Shown here one piece after another: positions 1-20,763 of a DNA stretch of 50,899 bases. Under the pieces are notes generated by a model, which was given only the letters and a program-made list of their open reading frames with translations, was not told where the DNA came from and ran no database searches. Numbering within the stretch: position 1 is the first letter of the stretch; every line of letters starts with the position of its first letter. This DNA comes from Lingula anatina (taxonomy: Eukaryota; Brachiopoda; Lingulata; Lingulida; Lingulidae), in contig NW_019774458.1 in the NCBI RefSeq assembly GCF_001039355.2, forward strand, positions 37,857 through 88,755, read 5' to 3'. A program made the position numbers and the translations under genes.

Positions 1-606
1 TTTGAAGGGGGGGGCGCAGGTGGGAAGCCGCCCCCCCCCCCCCCGTTTAAGCCCCCCCCCCCCCCCAAAAAAAAAAAAAAAAAAAAAAAAAAAGGTATTT
101 TAGAGGGCGAACGGTGCCGTTTGGTACGGTTTAGAACTTTGGTTCAGCTGGTCAAAATTCTAATTTCAAGAGGGGGCCATTGGTGTTTTTTTTTTTTTTG
201 TTTTGTTTTCAGAAATCGCCAAAGGAGATTAACTGAATGATATGCCTCTTCCTGGTGTTGAACAGAACACAGAAAAGCTGTTGATTATACGAGTACGTTG
301 GGAACAAGAGGAGGCGTGTTAATCTGTTTAACTGCTTGCATTCATCGAGAGTCCCCGAGGAGTTGGATCGATCTACGGAGATCGATGGTGTCAATGTGAA
401 TGAGCTCTTTGACCCGAGGCGATAGAAGTTTAAAATGACAGTGGATTACATTGATTAAATTGTGGATTAAATCGAACAAAGATGATGTTTACTAGAAATT
501 TTTGGGACGATTTAGAGAGCCGATGGCCCACGAGATGGACCGGAGGAGTAGGCAAAGGTGGGTTGTGTGATGGATGACATTTCAACTGCAAAGCTCAAGA
601 TTAAGG
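1..606. repeat. Dispersed repeat family 1, copy 1
   Basis: This stretch is nearly identical to 4949-5556. Both start with a G/C-homopolymer and poly-A section, followed by the same roughly 500-bp body. A weaker, partial match is at 21691-21961. The similarity stops at the single N at 608. It contains a 61-codon open frame whose twin occurs in copy 2, so that frame is repeat content and not a gene. It is probably a non-autonomous DNA transposon whose 5' end, CAGGGGCGG in copy 2, is cut off here by the window edge. Confidence 0.7.
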
Positions 607-608
607 CN

Positions 609-642
<34 letters not shown>
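609..642. repeat. (TTA)n microsatellite after a single N
   Basis: A pure TTA run follows the N at 608. The N lies exactly where repeat copy 1 ends, so this is probably a contig join at a repeat edge. Confidence 0.8.
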
Positions 643-643
<1 letters not shown>

Positions 644-3600
644 TTTGCATCTGGTAGGAATTCACTAGTCAAATGGGCATACAGTCACCATCATTGAAAT
701 GCTGGCAGGTATTTTTAACAGTGAGACCTGATCATGTGAGGATGCTGATTTATGTTCATTCATTACATGTCAGTGATTTGAATATAGATATGGTTTCTAA
801 TACTGTGTTTGTGAATTATACTGTATATATCTAAATGTTTGACTGAAATATGGACAATGCATTTTTTGACATTTAATTAAGATTTTATGTATTTTATATG
901 GACTGTGTATTAAAAAGGAAAACTGTGTACATATTCACCAGTTGATAGATATGATATAAAAATATATGAGTTTTGATTAGAATGCTGTATGATGTTCCTG
1001 AGATGGACATTTTCTCGACTATGTATGATAAACTGACTACAAACAGATTATCCATGTCATGAACAGCAACCATGACCATCTAGACCATAAATAATAAAGT
1101 TTGCTGTCCATGTCATTAGCATTAAGCATGATAATAATAATCTTTTTTTGAAATATGGCAACCCGAAGGTTGAAGTTATACATATATATATATATATATA
1201 CTTTTTATTTATTTATTTTTAAATGAAATTTATTTACATCTGAGAAACTGACTGTCCATGTCATGAAAAAATTACCATAATAGCCACGCTTCATAGCCTA
1301 ACTAACCAGATAAATTACTATAACATCACAGTTACTTGTCAGTTTGCTCAAACACTCAGTGTCAAGTCGGAGAAGACCATCTTGACGGGTCTATAAGCAA
1401 TTCCCTGTGCTATGTAAGGAAAAACAACTTACACCGAGGTCAGTGCTTTTAACACTGTTTCATTCATATATTAGATGCGAAGCAGCTATGAATGTGCAGT
1501 ATAAATACAAGAGCCGCTGGCTAGCTGGTCCCAGGTTAAAAATGACAGCGTTTATGAAGGTTATTTTTTAAGATGTAGGAGTAGTTGTAGAACCTGTTAC
1601 ACAAAGTGACTAAAGCCCCAGAATTAGATCAAGCTTTATTGTAAGTTTTTTAATTTTAGGCCCCTTCAACCCAAGATAAAGCAATAGGGATTCAATTATA
1701 TGAAATACTACAACAGTTACTGTTTTATAAAGTCTGGAAAATAGTAAGATTGAGACCAGCACATGAACAGCATACTGGCTACCAGAGATTTAGACCAAAA
1801 GATTGTTGAGCTTTCAGTTACTTTGTGAAATGGGCTTTGGGTCACAAATCTTGATGTAAATATAAATGTTAAATAATTAATAGCCCAGGCAAGTCATGTT
1901 ATAAGGGGCAGCTAGTGGTTGAACATGATATATCAGCTGCTTGTATATGCATCATAATCAAAAATATTTTATATGGATGTTAGTGGTGTGCTATCTGAAA
2001 AATCATTTTTTCACACCTTTGTGACAGGACTCTGTTCATATATTTTGATTAACTTTGGTGTGTAATATTGCAATGTAATATTGCACCAAGGGCATGGCAA
2101 CTAATAAGCAGCATCTCAAGGCAGAAATTTGCATTTGTATCAAATGTTTTTGTGGCTTTTTAGCAGTAATTGTAATATTTCTATTTTTTCATGTAAGGGG
2201 GGTGGTCATATTTTCCATGGTTTTACATTTTGAATATTTTCAAATAAAATTATGATTTTTTTTTAAGAAAAACAAAAAATAAAGTGCCCCAAAACACTGG
2301 CCTAGATAACTACATGTATTTAGGTCACTGTGACCTAGAATATACATTCCCTTGCTGTTCTGTTGGTCTCAGTGCTCAATAGTAACAATATTTCTGACAA
2401 AAACTGTTTTTAGTTACATGTATCATACAGTTGAATAGCTGATAAAAAAAATTGTTTCATGGGCATCAGTGGGGCTTCGAGACAGCAGTTTGTAAATAGA
2501 TGATATTGACAGCATAGACTTGTAGTAAGTGTTATATGATAAGATTTTCACATTAATAAAAATAGTGCATTTAATGGAGCAAATGGTGGCTAAATGAGAG
2601 AGGCATCAGCTGAAATATTGATTGCATTATCATATGTAATGTGTAGAGAGTCATGTACTAGTATGTGTAGAGAGATTATTATAAGGTAGTTGAAAAAGCT
2701 GTTGAAAAGTCTGGAGCCAATTTTGAAAGAAAGCAACAAGCATGGCACTTATGACCATTGTAAACTTGTGTGTTTATGGATTAAAGTGGTCAGTATTACC
2801 CATTGATTTTATGATAACTTAATGTGTGACATCACTTATAGTTACATTTTGTGTGCTGTATGTACTGTGATAAGTGAATGATACGAGAAGAGAAATCATG
2901 TACTTCGTTTGTCCTAAGACAACCATACACTTGATTGCCCGACTAAAACTGTATTGCATATCTCTGCAAAGGACAAGTTAATCCATTGAAAGGGAAATTT
3001 TAGAGGACATTTGATCTATCTGAAAGGAATTTTATTTTTGGTCTCTGCCAATTTTGTCTTGACTTGAAAAAAGACATTTTCTGTATGCACAAATTCTCCT
3101 TTAACATAAATTATACTGCTGAAAATTTTATTTTGGTGTATTTTCAGAAGGATCATTTGTGCTGGCCTGGTGTAAATAATGTAAATATTGCATAAGTTGT
3201 TTTCTCCTTTTTTACATTACTCTCAATACTACTGAAGCTGTAGACAGTCTGTAGTTGTTAAGAACTTGTAATTCAAATAATGACAATGGTAATATTGAAA
3301 ATATTCCTTCAGATATCATCGAACATGTACTTTTTTCTTTTAGATATAAGGATCAGTCAGTCATGTTGTTACACTGCAGTATACATATATTATAAGATAT
3401 CGAGTTCGCAAGCATTTGTCAGAGCAATAGTGGTCGAAAGTATAAATTATAATTAAATATATATTTTTCTGTTGGATCTGTGTTTTAAATGTAATTTGTT
3501 AGTGAAAGAAAATAAAGGGAGCTTTTTAGCTTTACTTTCTGGTCGAGTTGTTAGCTTTTATTGAGTTTTGTCTGAATATATGTCAACCATGTTTTACCTT

Positions 3601-4295
3601 TATAACAGTTGCCATATGGGTCAAATGTACTTACAGATGTCTGAAGAGGGAAATTTGCTTGCACTTCTGTATGAAACTGTTTGTGTTACACTAAAATCTA
3701 ATCGAAGGAAAGGGTTTGGTCCACAATACTATCAGGTCGCTTATCTGGGCATTTCACATGGATAATTACTCCAAAACAGCGATTGATTTTCTATTTAAAA
3801 ATTCTCATGCATACTACTGGTACTGTGTAATAATATGCACAGGCCATACTACTTCTATGATCTACAGTATGGTAAGGTCCCAAGGCCATGTGTGAAAGGG
3901 GGGGAAGGGGTTGGATAGAACTACCTTTTTGGTCTGTAAAGGTCCGCTCTGTATCAAACTTAAATTTTATGCCGTTAGTCAAGTTGAATCAACTAAAGGG
4001 GTAAAAAGTCAACATTTTAGACCCCCCTCCCCCTTTGAGATTTATGGCTGCCGGTTGGTTTTTGGTTGAGGCACAAAATAACAACTTTCAATCGACCAAA
4101 ATCCGAGCACAACTATGGATAAGACGTTCATTTGTTCGCTACAAACCGATGTGGGTATACATGAGGTTTCTTTTCCTTGAGGTCGCATTTTAGACAAGAA
4201 TGTGCTAGTTAGACCACGGGTGCAATGGATGGATGCGATGGTTGCGAAATTTTTCTTCGATTTGCATTTGAAATTAATGTTAGTGCAGCCTTTGT
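643..4295. other. AT-rich stretch without recognisable genes
   Basis: I see only short open frames (65 codons or fewer), many in-frame stops and homopolymer runs, and no convincing splice-bounded exon. It could be intron, intergenic DNA or a long 3' UTR of a gene outside the window. Confidence 0.5.
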
Positions 4296-4460
4296 CAGGG
4301 GCGGATTGAGGCCGTCTTCTGGGTCTTCCGGAAGACTGTCAGATTTTCAAGTTTATACTGACGGGTATCTGATTTTTCCTGTCGGAAGACGGTCAAAAAA
4401 TTGAGAATGGAACAACATTGATAATTTGGAAGACTGTCAGAAAATATCTCTGTTGTTTGT
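4296..4460. mobile_element. CAGGGGCGGATTGAG MITE, 3'-truncated copy
   Basis: It starts with CAGGGGCGGATTGAGGCCGT and contains a TCTTCCGGAAGA palindrome. It is closely similar to 9489-9657, which also keeps the inverted right end. This copy fades out before the right end. Confidence 0.6.
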
Positions 4461-4948
4461 GAATTTATTTTAAAGCGTGTCTAAGATGTATTAGATGGCA
4501 GTGTAAGAAAGATGTTGAGAGGGCTTGCAAGGTACTGCAGTGCAGAATTGGGACAGTCTTTAGCAATTAGGAGACGCAAATTTGAAAAATGTCTTTTTAT
4601 CACAAAAAGAAAGTGGGTAGGCCTACGTAAAATGAGATAATCAAATAACCAAAATTAACGAAGCAAATAAATATCCGGAAGTAATAAATTATTTACTATC
4701 GGGAAAAGAAAATTATACTAAAAGAAACAAATTGGTTTTACATAAACCGCGGTTATTGTTACGCTGTGGATGCAATTTTCAGACCGCCCACTGCTTACCA
4801 ACCTGTAGGCTTAATTAATTCATCCGTGTAAACTGTTTGGTTATTCGGTGCTGTCTTTTTCATGTTAGGACTCATTACCATGGATGGATACTCTCTGTTT
4901 TCGTAAGTAAATCCAATTCCGCAGAGACCTTGCTGTTTGCAATCAGAT

Positions 4949-5556
4949 CAGGGGCGGGTCCAAGACTATTTGAAGGGGGGTCAGCGGATGCCAAGCCGAC
5001 CCTCCCTTTCCCGATTAAGACCCCTCCCCCCCCCTCTCCAAAAAAAAAAAAAAAATGGTACTTTAGAAGGCGAACGGTGCCATTTGGTACGGTTTAGAAT
5101 TATGGTTCACCTGGTCAAAATTCTAATTTCAAGATGGGGGCATTGGTGTTTTTTTTTTTCAGAAATCGCCAAAGGAGATCAACTGAATGACATGCCTACT
5201 CCTGGCGTTGAGTAGAACACAAAAAAGCTGTTGATTATACGAGTATGTTGGAAACAAGGGGAGGCGTGTTAATCTGTTTAACTGCTTGCATTCAGCGAGA
5301 GTCCTCGAGGAGTTGGATCGATCTACGGAGATCGATGTTGTCAATGTGAATGAGCTCTTTGACCCAAGGCGATTAAAGTTTAAAATGACAGTAGATTAAA
5401 TTGATTAAATTGTGGATTAAATCGAACAAAGATGATGTTTACTAGAAATTTTTGGGACGATTTAGAGAGCCGATGGCCCACGAGATGGACCGGAGGAGTA
5501 GGCAAAGGTGGGTTGTGTAATGGATGACATTTCAACTGCAATGCTCAAGATTAAGA
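4949..5556. repeat. Dispersed repeat family 1, copy 2
   Basis: Near-identical partner of 1-606, with the left end CAGGGGCGGGTCC intact. The terminus resembles the MITEs at 4296 and 9489 and the element at 21691, suggesting one superfamily of non-autonomous DNA transposons. The body shares sub-sequences (such as CATTCAGCGAGAGTCC) with the foldback element at 8826-8975, so it may be a composite. Confidence 0.7.
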
Positions 5557-5847
5557 CACAATCATGTTTATTTTCCTATTTTACAAGCCCGGATTTTATC
5601 CATATCTTAGGAATAGGAAAATTGATTTAAAGTAAATTTTAAATGGCAGTCTTGAAAAATGCATCAGATATATCTTTAGAGCAGATTACATCAAACACTT
5701 CCGTGTATCGTGCCCACGTTCACCTCTGCTAACGAATCCAGATGACACGCACGTTGTCAGTATTCCTGGAAAGAGATATTTTAATTTTATGCTAAAACCC
5801 CTGCTTGAATTATACGAAAATTATAAGCACACCAAAGTAAGAAATCA

Positions 5848-5883
5848 TGTATGTATGTATGTATGTATGTATGTATGTATGTA
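5848..5883. repeat. (TGTA)n microsatellite
   Basis: About nine TGTA units. The Met-Tyr-Val-Cys frame through it is a repeat by-product. Confidence 0.85.
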
Positions 5884-6022
5884 GATGACACCATCAGAAG
5901 ACATTATAAAATTCATAAGGTTCTGGCTCTAATGGAGTCTAATTGGAGATGGGAGGAAACTAAAGTAAGCTTGCAAAAACAAAACAAAACAGACAAAAAA
6001 GACGGGAAAACACTCGCCATTC

Positions 6023-14942
<8,920 letters not shown>

Positions 14943-15238
14943 CTTGGCAGCGTGTTCAAATGTCTGTCTATATCGTACCACACGTTGGCTCTTAACCAAA
15001 TCGTGCCCGGGTTGTAAGTTACACTGACAGATATCACGTCCCCAACCGGATTTTGTAGTTTAAAGCTGGCAAGGGCGTATATATGTTTTGATTAATAGTC
15101 TGAGTGAACCGTTCACTTACATAATTAACTAACACAAGTCTCACAGAAGCACCTCTGCCTTGGATAAAAATGTATTTGAAGTCTAGCGTACACTGTTAGC
15201 TTAGGGCTCACTCCCAGTGAGATTATGGGCACATTCAT

Positions 15239-15338
15239 AACAAGTTGATCCGCGGACTAACAGAAACGCGGATCAAATATGACACTTTATCCCTTCCGCT
15301 GCCCACGCGCGATCTGTTAGTCCGCGGATCAACTTGTT
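15239..15338. mobile_element. Short palindromic MITE
   Basis: AACAAGTTGATCCGCGGACT... is inverted at the right end (...AGTCCGCGGATCAACTTGTT), perfect over about 25 bp. A half copy of the same motif (AGTCCGCGGATTTGTTAGTC) lies at 12680-12725, and another partial copy follows at 15350-15365. Confidence 0.7.
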
Positions 15339-15389
15339 CTGAAATTCAAATTCGCGGACTAACGCCCTAGCGTTCTACGAAGATCGATC

Positions 15390-15520
15390 CAACTTCGCGG
15401 GGACTTTAGATGAATGCAATCAGATTAGCAGATTAACACGTATCTTCTTGACGTTGAATAGAATACAAAAAAAATTTAATGATTATACGAGATCGTTGAA
15501 AACCAGAGGAGGCATTTTTC
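15390..15520. repeat. Degenerate copy of the GCGAGAGTCC foldback family
   Basis: GGGGACTTTAGATGAATGCAATCAGATTAGCAGATTAACACG resembles the left arm at 8826, and the distal AACCAGAGGAGGC matches the right-hand part. More diverged than the copies at 4949 and 8826. Confidence 0.5.
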
Positions 15521-15881
15521 AGAAACTCGTCTGATGGGGATAGCGACCGGTGAATTTCACTCTAGACGGTAGAAAATAGTAAATTGAAATTGGAAATTTA
15601 AAACTGAAAAAAAGGTTTTTACAACAGTTCCCCCAACAGTTTAAAATAGTGCATACCTTGGTCATAACAAAAAGTGCTAAATTTCCCAGGAAGTTAATTT
15701 TTCTTCTCCAAGCGTCTAATGCCTACTGCATGCTTTAATCGACAGCCTTCTGAACTGACGCTGTATAAAAGACAACAGAGGCAAAAGATAAGCCATCACA
15801 GCGCGTTCCGCTGCCTGAAGAATTGCGCAACAGTATCTCTCCAGCTCTACGCTCATACCTACAGCCGGCGTGACACATTAA

Positions 15882-16949
15882 ATGATGGACACCACGTTTG
15901 TTGAAATAGCAATGAATAAAACATTAGAAGAATTAAATACATCGATACCAAACGGCGCCGAGGATGCAGTTCGATCACAGGTCCTATGGGGTGTCGTGGG
16001 CATCATCATCCTTTTGTTAGGGTTATCTACCAACGTGTTCGTGATTTTTGCCATCGTTCACAGTAAGCAGATGCGCGCTTCGCCGACGTATATTCTAATT
16101 GTTAACCTAAGCATCAACAACGGCCCTGTGCATTCTTTATTTTTAGCTTTTGACTGTTACGGCTGGTTCACCGGAAAATGGAACCTTGGGGAGCCGTTTT
16201 GCGCCTTCATCGGGTGCGCTACGTTCCTCGTTCTTGCGTCGTCAGGTTTGTGCCTAATGTGCATTACCGTGCAGCGCTACATATACATAGTGTGGTTTGT
16301 GAAGCATATAACACTGTGCAATCCAACCACGGAGAAGATCGTCTACGTGGTTTGTTCCATAACGTGCTACGTACTGCCCCTGTTGATTCTCCTTCCTGTA
16401 CTGACCGGAACGGTTGGCAAAGCTGGCTTTGACCCTTACAGACAGAGGTGTACTATACTCCAGTCAGAAAGTGCAGAATTCAGGAACACATTTTTGGTCG
16501 TCTTCATATGCTTTCCAAACTTTTCTATGATCTACTGCTTCACCCATATCAGCGTCAGTGTGTTCCTGAACAGAAGACGGATGATAAATATAAACCAGGC
16601 CGTGCGCCATCAAGCCCAGAAGATGCGACAAAACACGAAAATTGCCCAGATGTTTGGAATATGTTATTTGTCATTTGTTGTGGCCATTACGCCATGCTTT
16701 ATTGTGAATGTTCTTCAAGTGGACGGTGCATTGAATTCGTTCTACACGGAGGGGACTTATGTTCTCATCTACTCATCTTCCATAGTCAACCCGATAGTAT
16801 ACGCTTTAATGAACCAGACTTTCCGTGACGCTTACAAAGCAATGAACTTATGCCGTTGCTTTTCGGTGAACCGTGTAGCTCCCGTGCCTTTGGATACACA
16901 GCGGGGATCAATGCCGTTGTCTTCTGTATACGTGCCACAGCATGCGTGA
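15882..16949 (+). CDS. Class A (rhodopsin-like) G-protein-coupled receptor, orphan, intronless
   Basis: A 355-codon uninterrupted frame with seven hydrophobic segments. The N terminus has two sequons (NKT, NTS). TM1 contains the conserved Asn (GLSTNVFVI, residue 51). The TM2 motif is NLSINN, so the usual Asp2.50 (sodium site) is Asn80. The expected TM3/ECL2 cysteines are present (GEPFC; QRCTI). The DRY motif is QRY. TM7 ends NPIVYALMN followed by FRDAY, the usual NPxxY plus helix 8, with a Cys-rich CRCF palmitoylation-like site. TM6 lacks the CWxP motif (AITP instead). It looks like the Moody/Tre1/melatonin-like part of class A, but I cannot place the ligand. Two adjacent ATGs are possible starts. 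The lack of introns suggests either an intronless receptor family or a retrocopy. Confidence 0.85.
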   Translation: MMDTTFVEIAMNKTLEELNTSIPNGAEDAVRSQVLWGVVGIIILLLGLSTNVFVIFAIVHSKQMRASPTYILIVNLSINNGPVHSLFLAFDCYGWFTGKWNLGEPFCAFIGCATFLVLASSGLCLMCITVQRYIYIVWFVKHITLCNPTTEKIVYVVCSITCYVLPLLILLPVLTGTVGKAGFDPYRQRCTILQSESAEFRNTFLVVFICFPNFSMIYCFTHISVSVFLNRRRMININQAVRHQAQKMRQNTKIAQMFGICYLSFVVAITPCFIVNVLQVDGALNSFYTEGTYVLIYSSSIVNPIVYALMNQTFRDAYKAMNLCRCFSVNRVAPVPLDTQRGSMPLSSVYVPQHA

Positions 16950-17103
16950 TATTTTATGTATTTGGCGAACTTTTGATGGAGATTTCGTCTAAGAAAAACT
17001 GACACGAAGATTGCAGTTATTGCAAGTGACATTAAAGCGAAAGAGGAAAGAAAATTGCAGGCAGTACGTGCTTTTTCTTGCACGTGTACGTGCATGAACA
17101 TTG

Positions 17104-17276
17104 ACCGGTGTAACGTGACAGAGAGTCCCCCATGACAGAAAGTCCGCTTCCAAATCATTTGTACAGGTAAGCCTCGCCCTAGAATTTGACAAAATTAGAT
17201 CAAGCTAACCCTAACCATACTAACTAAATGGAGGGCGGACTTTCTGTTACACAGACCCTCAGTTTCGTTACACTGG
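17104..17276. mobile_element. Foldback MITE
   Basis: The arms ACCGGTGTAACGTGACAGAG ... CAGAAAGTCCGC and GCGGACTTTCTG ... TTTCGTTACACTGGT are inverted over about 40 bp with mismatches. It lies just downstream of the GPCR ORF. Confidence 0.6.
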
Positions 17277-17596
17277 TTTGTATAGATTTTTATTTGTAAC
17301 TAGACTTGTTATGTCTATCTTAAGGATTGCGCGCATAAAAACCTGAGTGAGTAAAGTGTGGCTCTGGACAAAGCTTTATTGCATACGCTGTGAAATGAAG
17401 AAATCTATGAAAGAAGAACGCTACTTCTTCACGTCTTAAGTTATTACGAATAATAGAGGAATAAAATCTTCAAAAGTGTTTTTATATCGCTAGCCGAACA
17501 ACAATCATAAAATCTACTTGTTTTGAATTATAAATGCTGATCCCTCAAAAATATCCCATTTGCGTTTTGTAATAGGTTGAAAAAAATAAATTAAGT

Positions 17597-17597
<1 letters not shown>
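17277..17597. other. No recognised feature
   Basis: AT-rich, no open frame or inverted repeat that I can support. Confidence 0.4.
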
Positions 17598-17633
<36 letters not shown>

Positions 17634-17824
17634 TTCACGAAAATTAATACAGGACATTTACAACACAATGAGAGACGAAGACACCTTCCACACACCATTC
17701 ACACACTGCAAACAAAGTTCTTACAAATGTGGATTAAAAATACATGTAGAATTTTTAAAATAAAAGAATCTTGGTAGGCCTAGGCTATGACAAATGTTCT
17801 TTTCTATTCATATAAATATTTTTT

Positions 17825-18295
17825 CTATATTTTCCCATTTTTTTCTAGATCAACTGCCTTTTGAGGACCCAGTAGGTATAAAGACCGAAAATCTATTTTC
17901 TTTTGCTTTTCATAATACTTTTTGCAGGCATTCCAGAGAAGTGTAATTTTATTCTGTCTACATAGAGTGAAATATTTCTTTATATGAAGAAGTAGTAGAT
18001 AAATACCTAAGAGAGGGCTATCGTCCAGGATTCCAAATATAAACAGGCAAGGTTGCTGTTGTAATTCAACAGAGTACTGCGTACGTAGGTCCTGAATGAG
18101 ACAAGTCCAAATAGCTTGAACATGTGTACAATCCCAGAAAAGATGCAATAAAGTTTCTTTTGGGTCATTACAGAAAGTGTATCGCTCATGTTCTAACATA
18201 TATTTAAAAAGCATCGAATTCGTGAAATAAATTCTACGTAAAATTCTAAATTGCAATGTGAGTAGTTTATGATAATTTGTTTCTCGAAAGGGCAA
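17825..18295 (-). pseudogene. LINE C-terminal zinc-finger (zf-RVT-like) fragment
   Basis: 156 codons containing FRILRRIYFTNSMLFKY and CNDPKETLLHLFWDCTHVQ, the C-x8-H-x3/4-C arrangement found at the C terminus of L1/Tx1-type and plant LINE proteins. Confidence 0.75.
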
Positions 18296-19084
18296 AGCAT
18301 GAACTAACTTCCACTTTTCAATTGGAAAATCAATGTTCAGCTTTTCCCTCCACTTGTCATGGATGTTAAAAGGTATTGCTTCCTTATCTTAAATAAATTT
18401 CGGGTAAAAAAGTTTCGTTAATTTGTTTTTCGATTTTAATGATACGAGGTTTTTATTTGTTATTGCTGCAAGGTACTATTGATACACCCTTATGGCAATT
18501 TTCCAGGCAGAATGTAAAGCGCTGATGACGCCTTGATAGTCAAGGAAATTACAATGTATATTATATTCATCACAAAAAACGTCCAGACTTTTTACTAAAC
18601 CAGTATTATCAATCAGGTCATTAACGTAAAGCACTCCTTTTCGAAACCAAGGTTTCTGGAAGATTATCTTTTTATTAATCTTAGAATGATCATTTAATAT
18701 AATATAATGGATAATGGTAGGGAGTGCCAGGGATTTTAAAATAGTCACTTTACCTAGGAGTGAAATATGGCGGAACGACCAATCATTAACAACGATTTTA
18801 TGGAATATAATTTTTCTCTAAAATTTTCTTCATAAATGTCATCCTTTGCCAGGTTATACCAAATACCCAGTAGTTTAAATTTTCCACTATGATTCCAAAA
18901 TATGCTTTTAGAGGTTTGATACTCCTCACCACAGCCGCATTTTGCTCCAATTCAAACAGCCTGGCTCTTTTCAAAATTTATTTTCAATCCTGAACACTGA
19001 GAGAACAATTCTAGCATATCCAGAGCCGCATTCAATGACTCTTTTTCATCTGCTAGATGGAGCGTGAAGTCATCTGCGTATTGT

Positions 19085-19782
19085 TTAATGACGTAATGAG
19101 TTATTCAGTAAGATCCCTTTTATATTTGGATCAAATTTGACCGCAGCGCTGAGGAATTCTATGCAGATAATAAATATGTAAGGGGACAGAGGATCACCCT
19201 GTCTAACACCCCGAGTGACGTTAAGGAATTCTGCTAGATGTCCATTATTTTCCACTGCAGTGGAAACATTAGAGTAAAGGGTTTTGAACCAGTTTTGAAT
19301 ATCTTCACTAAAATTAAAATATTTAAGACACTGCAAAATATATATGGCCACTCTACAGAATCAAAAGCTTTTTCGAAATCTAGCATTGATATAATTCCTG
19401 AAATGTCATCTTTTTCTGTTTTATGGATAATGTCTTGAATAGTTCTGGAACATTCGCCTATATAGCGACCTTTTACAAATCCTGCCTGTGTAAAAGAGAT
19501 GATATCGTCAATGAGTAATTGGATTCTGGCTGCTATGCAAGCAGAAGCAAGTTTATAATCAACATCCAGCAAAGTAATTGGACGCCAGTTCTTAAGGAAT
19601 ACTTTCTCCTTCCCCTCCTTGGGTATACACTTGATTATACCTTGGCGTTGAGATGTAGACATTGACTGTGCTTCAAAGGATTTATTCAATGACCTAAGCA
19701 GAGGCACTTTGAGATCACTCCAAAAGAATTTATAAAATTCAACTGTATAGCCATCTAAACCAGGAGATTTTCCATTCTTCAT
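19085..19782 (-). pseudogene. LINE reverse transcriptase, fragmented
   Basis: Two overlapping frames (19782-19234 and 19351-19085) carry successive RT blocks, so one frameshift lies between about 19234 and 19351. The catalytic YADD box continues just past a stop. It cannot produce a working protein as assembled. Confidence 0.85.
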
Positions 19783-20052
19783 TTTCTAAAGTACTTTAAG
19801 ACATTCTGTTTGGGATAGAGAGCCATTCATAGTAATCTTTTTTTCTTCTGGAAGTTTTTTAATAAATGGATTTTCGTCATTGAAATAGGTATTACTATGG
19901 ACATTGTCCATTAGAGTGCCTTTCGATTGGTATATATCGCTATAGTAGCTTTTTCTGTTCTTTTAAGATATCGTGGATATTTGTTATTTCTTTTCCGTCC
20001 TTCCCCCTCAATTTAAATATCGATTTCTCACAATAATTCCTTTTTTTCTAAA

Positions 20053-20763
20053 TTAAGAAAATATTTTGAGCTTTTTTTCTCCTTCTACTTTCCATTTTGC
20101 TTTCGCCCTTAAAATAGTCCCCTCAATTTTTTTGTCACGTACAGGTATACTTTTTAATTCATCTTCTTTTCCCTGAATTGCCAACCGAATGGTCTCTTCA
20201 TCCCTGTTGTCATATAATTTGTTCAATTCTTTACTTATTATTTTTTCTTCTTTTTCTGCTTCTCTCTTTTTAAAGGATGCGTACTTAATCGTTTCACCTC
20301 TAATAGTAAATTTTAGAGTTTCCCATAGCAAACAATCGCCAATGTTAAATTCTGCCATTTCCACGTTTTCATTATCGTCTGTCTTGTACTGTTTTATCAC
20401 TTCTTTTATGGTTTTTTTAATTAAGTCTACATAGTTCCAATCGCCTAACAGACTGTTGTTGAATTTCCACGTCCCCCTTCCTCTCTCAATTTGAATAAAA
20501 TTAATCTCCATGTTTACTGGAGAGTGGTCTGATTTATAAGCAAAATCCATGCCGGCAGCTACAGCTATGCCTTGTAAATCAGAAGAAATAAAAAAATAGT
20601 CAAGTCTGCTTTTTTTATTATTTTGTCCAAACCACGTAAATTTTCTACATTCCGCATTCATTTCTCGCCAAATATCAATTAAATCCAAATTGTCCATTAT
20701 GCGGACAATTTCTCGATTTGCCTTTGTGTTGTTGTTGTGTAGGTAATTATCGGTGTCAGTCAC
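20053..20763 (-). pseudogene. LINE APE endonuclease, C-terminal half
   Basis: 236 codons. It starts inside the endonuclease fold and includes the conserved SRLDYFFIS and SDHSPVNMEI motifs (the last with the catalytic Asp-His), followed by a coiled, Lys/Glu-rich linker toward the RT. Confidence 0.8.

Larger units (their letters stand above)
17598..20763 (-). mobile_element. LINE (L1/Tx1-like), 5'-truncated and frame-broken
   Basis: Read on the minus strand, the order is: the end of an APE-type endonuclease (20763-20053: TWFGQNNKKSRLDYFF, SDHSPV); a reverse transcriptase (19782-19085: SPGLDGYTVEFYKFFW, NWRPITLLDVDYKLAS, LDFEKAFDSVEW, GVRQGDPLSPYIF); an intact YADD catalytic box near 19081-19066; the 'LLGKVTILKSLALP' block (18770-18700); and a C-terminal Cys/His zinc-finger region (18295-17825: CNDPKETLLHLFWDC). 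Stops and frameshifts separate the blocks. The endonuclease N terminus is missing. The 3' end is a (TAAA)n-type tail at 17598-17632, seen on the plus strand as TTTA repeats, typical of LINEs with microsatellite tails. Confidence 0.9.

Noticed and set aside
209-394. Conserved 61-codon minus-strand ORF, also at 5159-5344
   Set aside because: The two ORFs are alike only because both lie in copies of the same dispersed repeat; no start context, partner exon or family motif.
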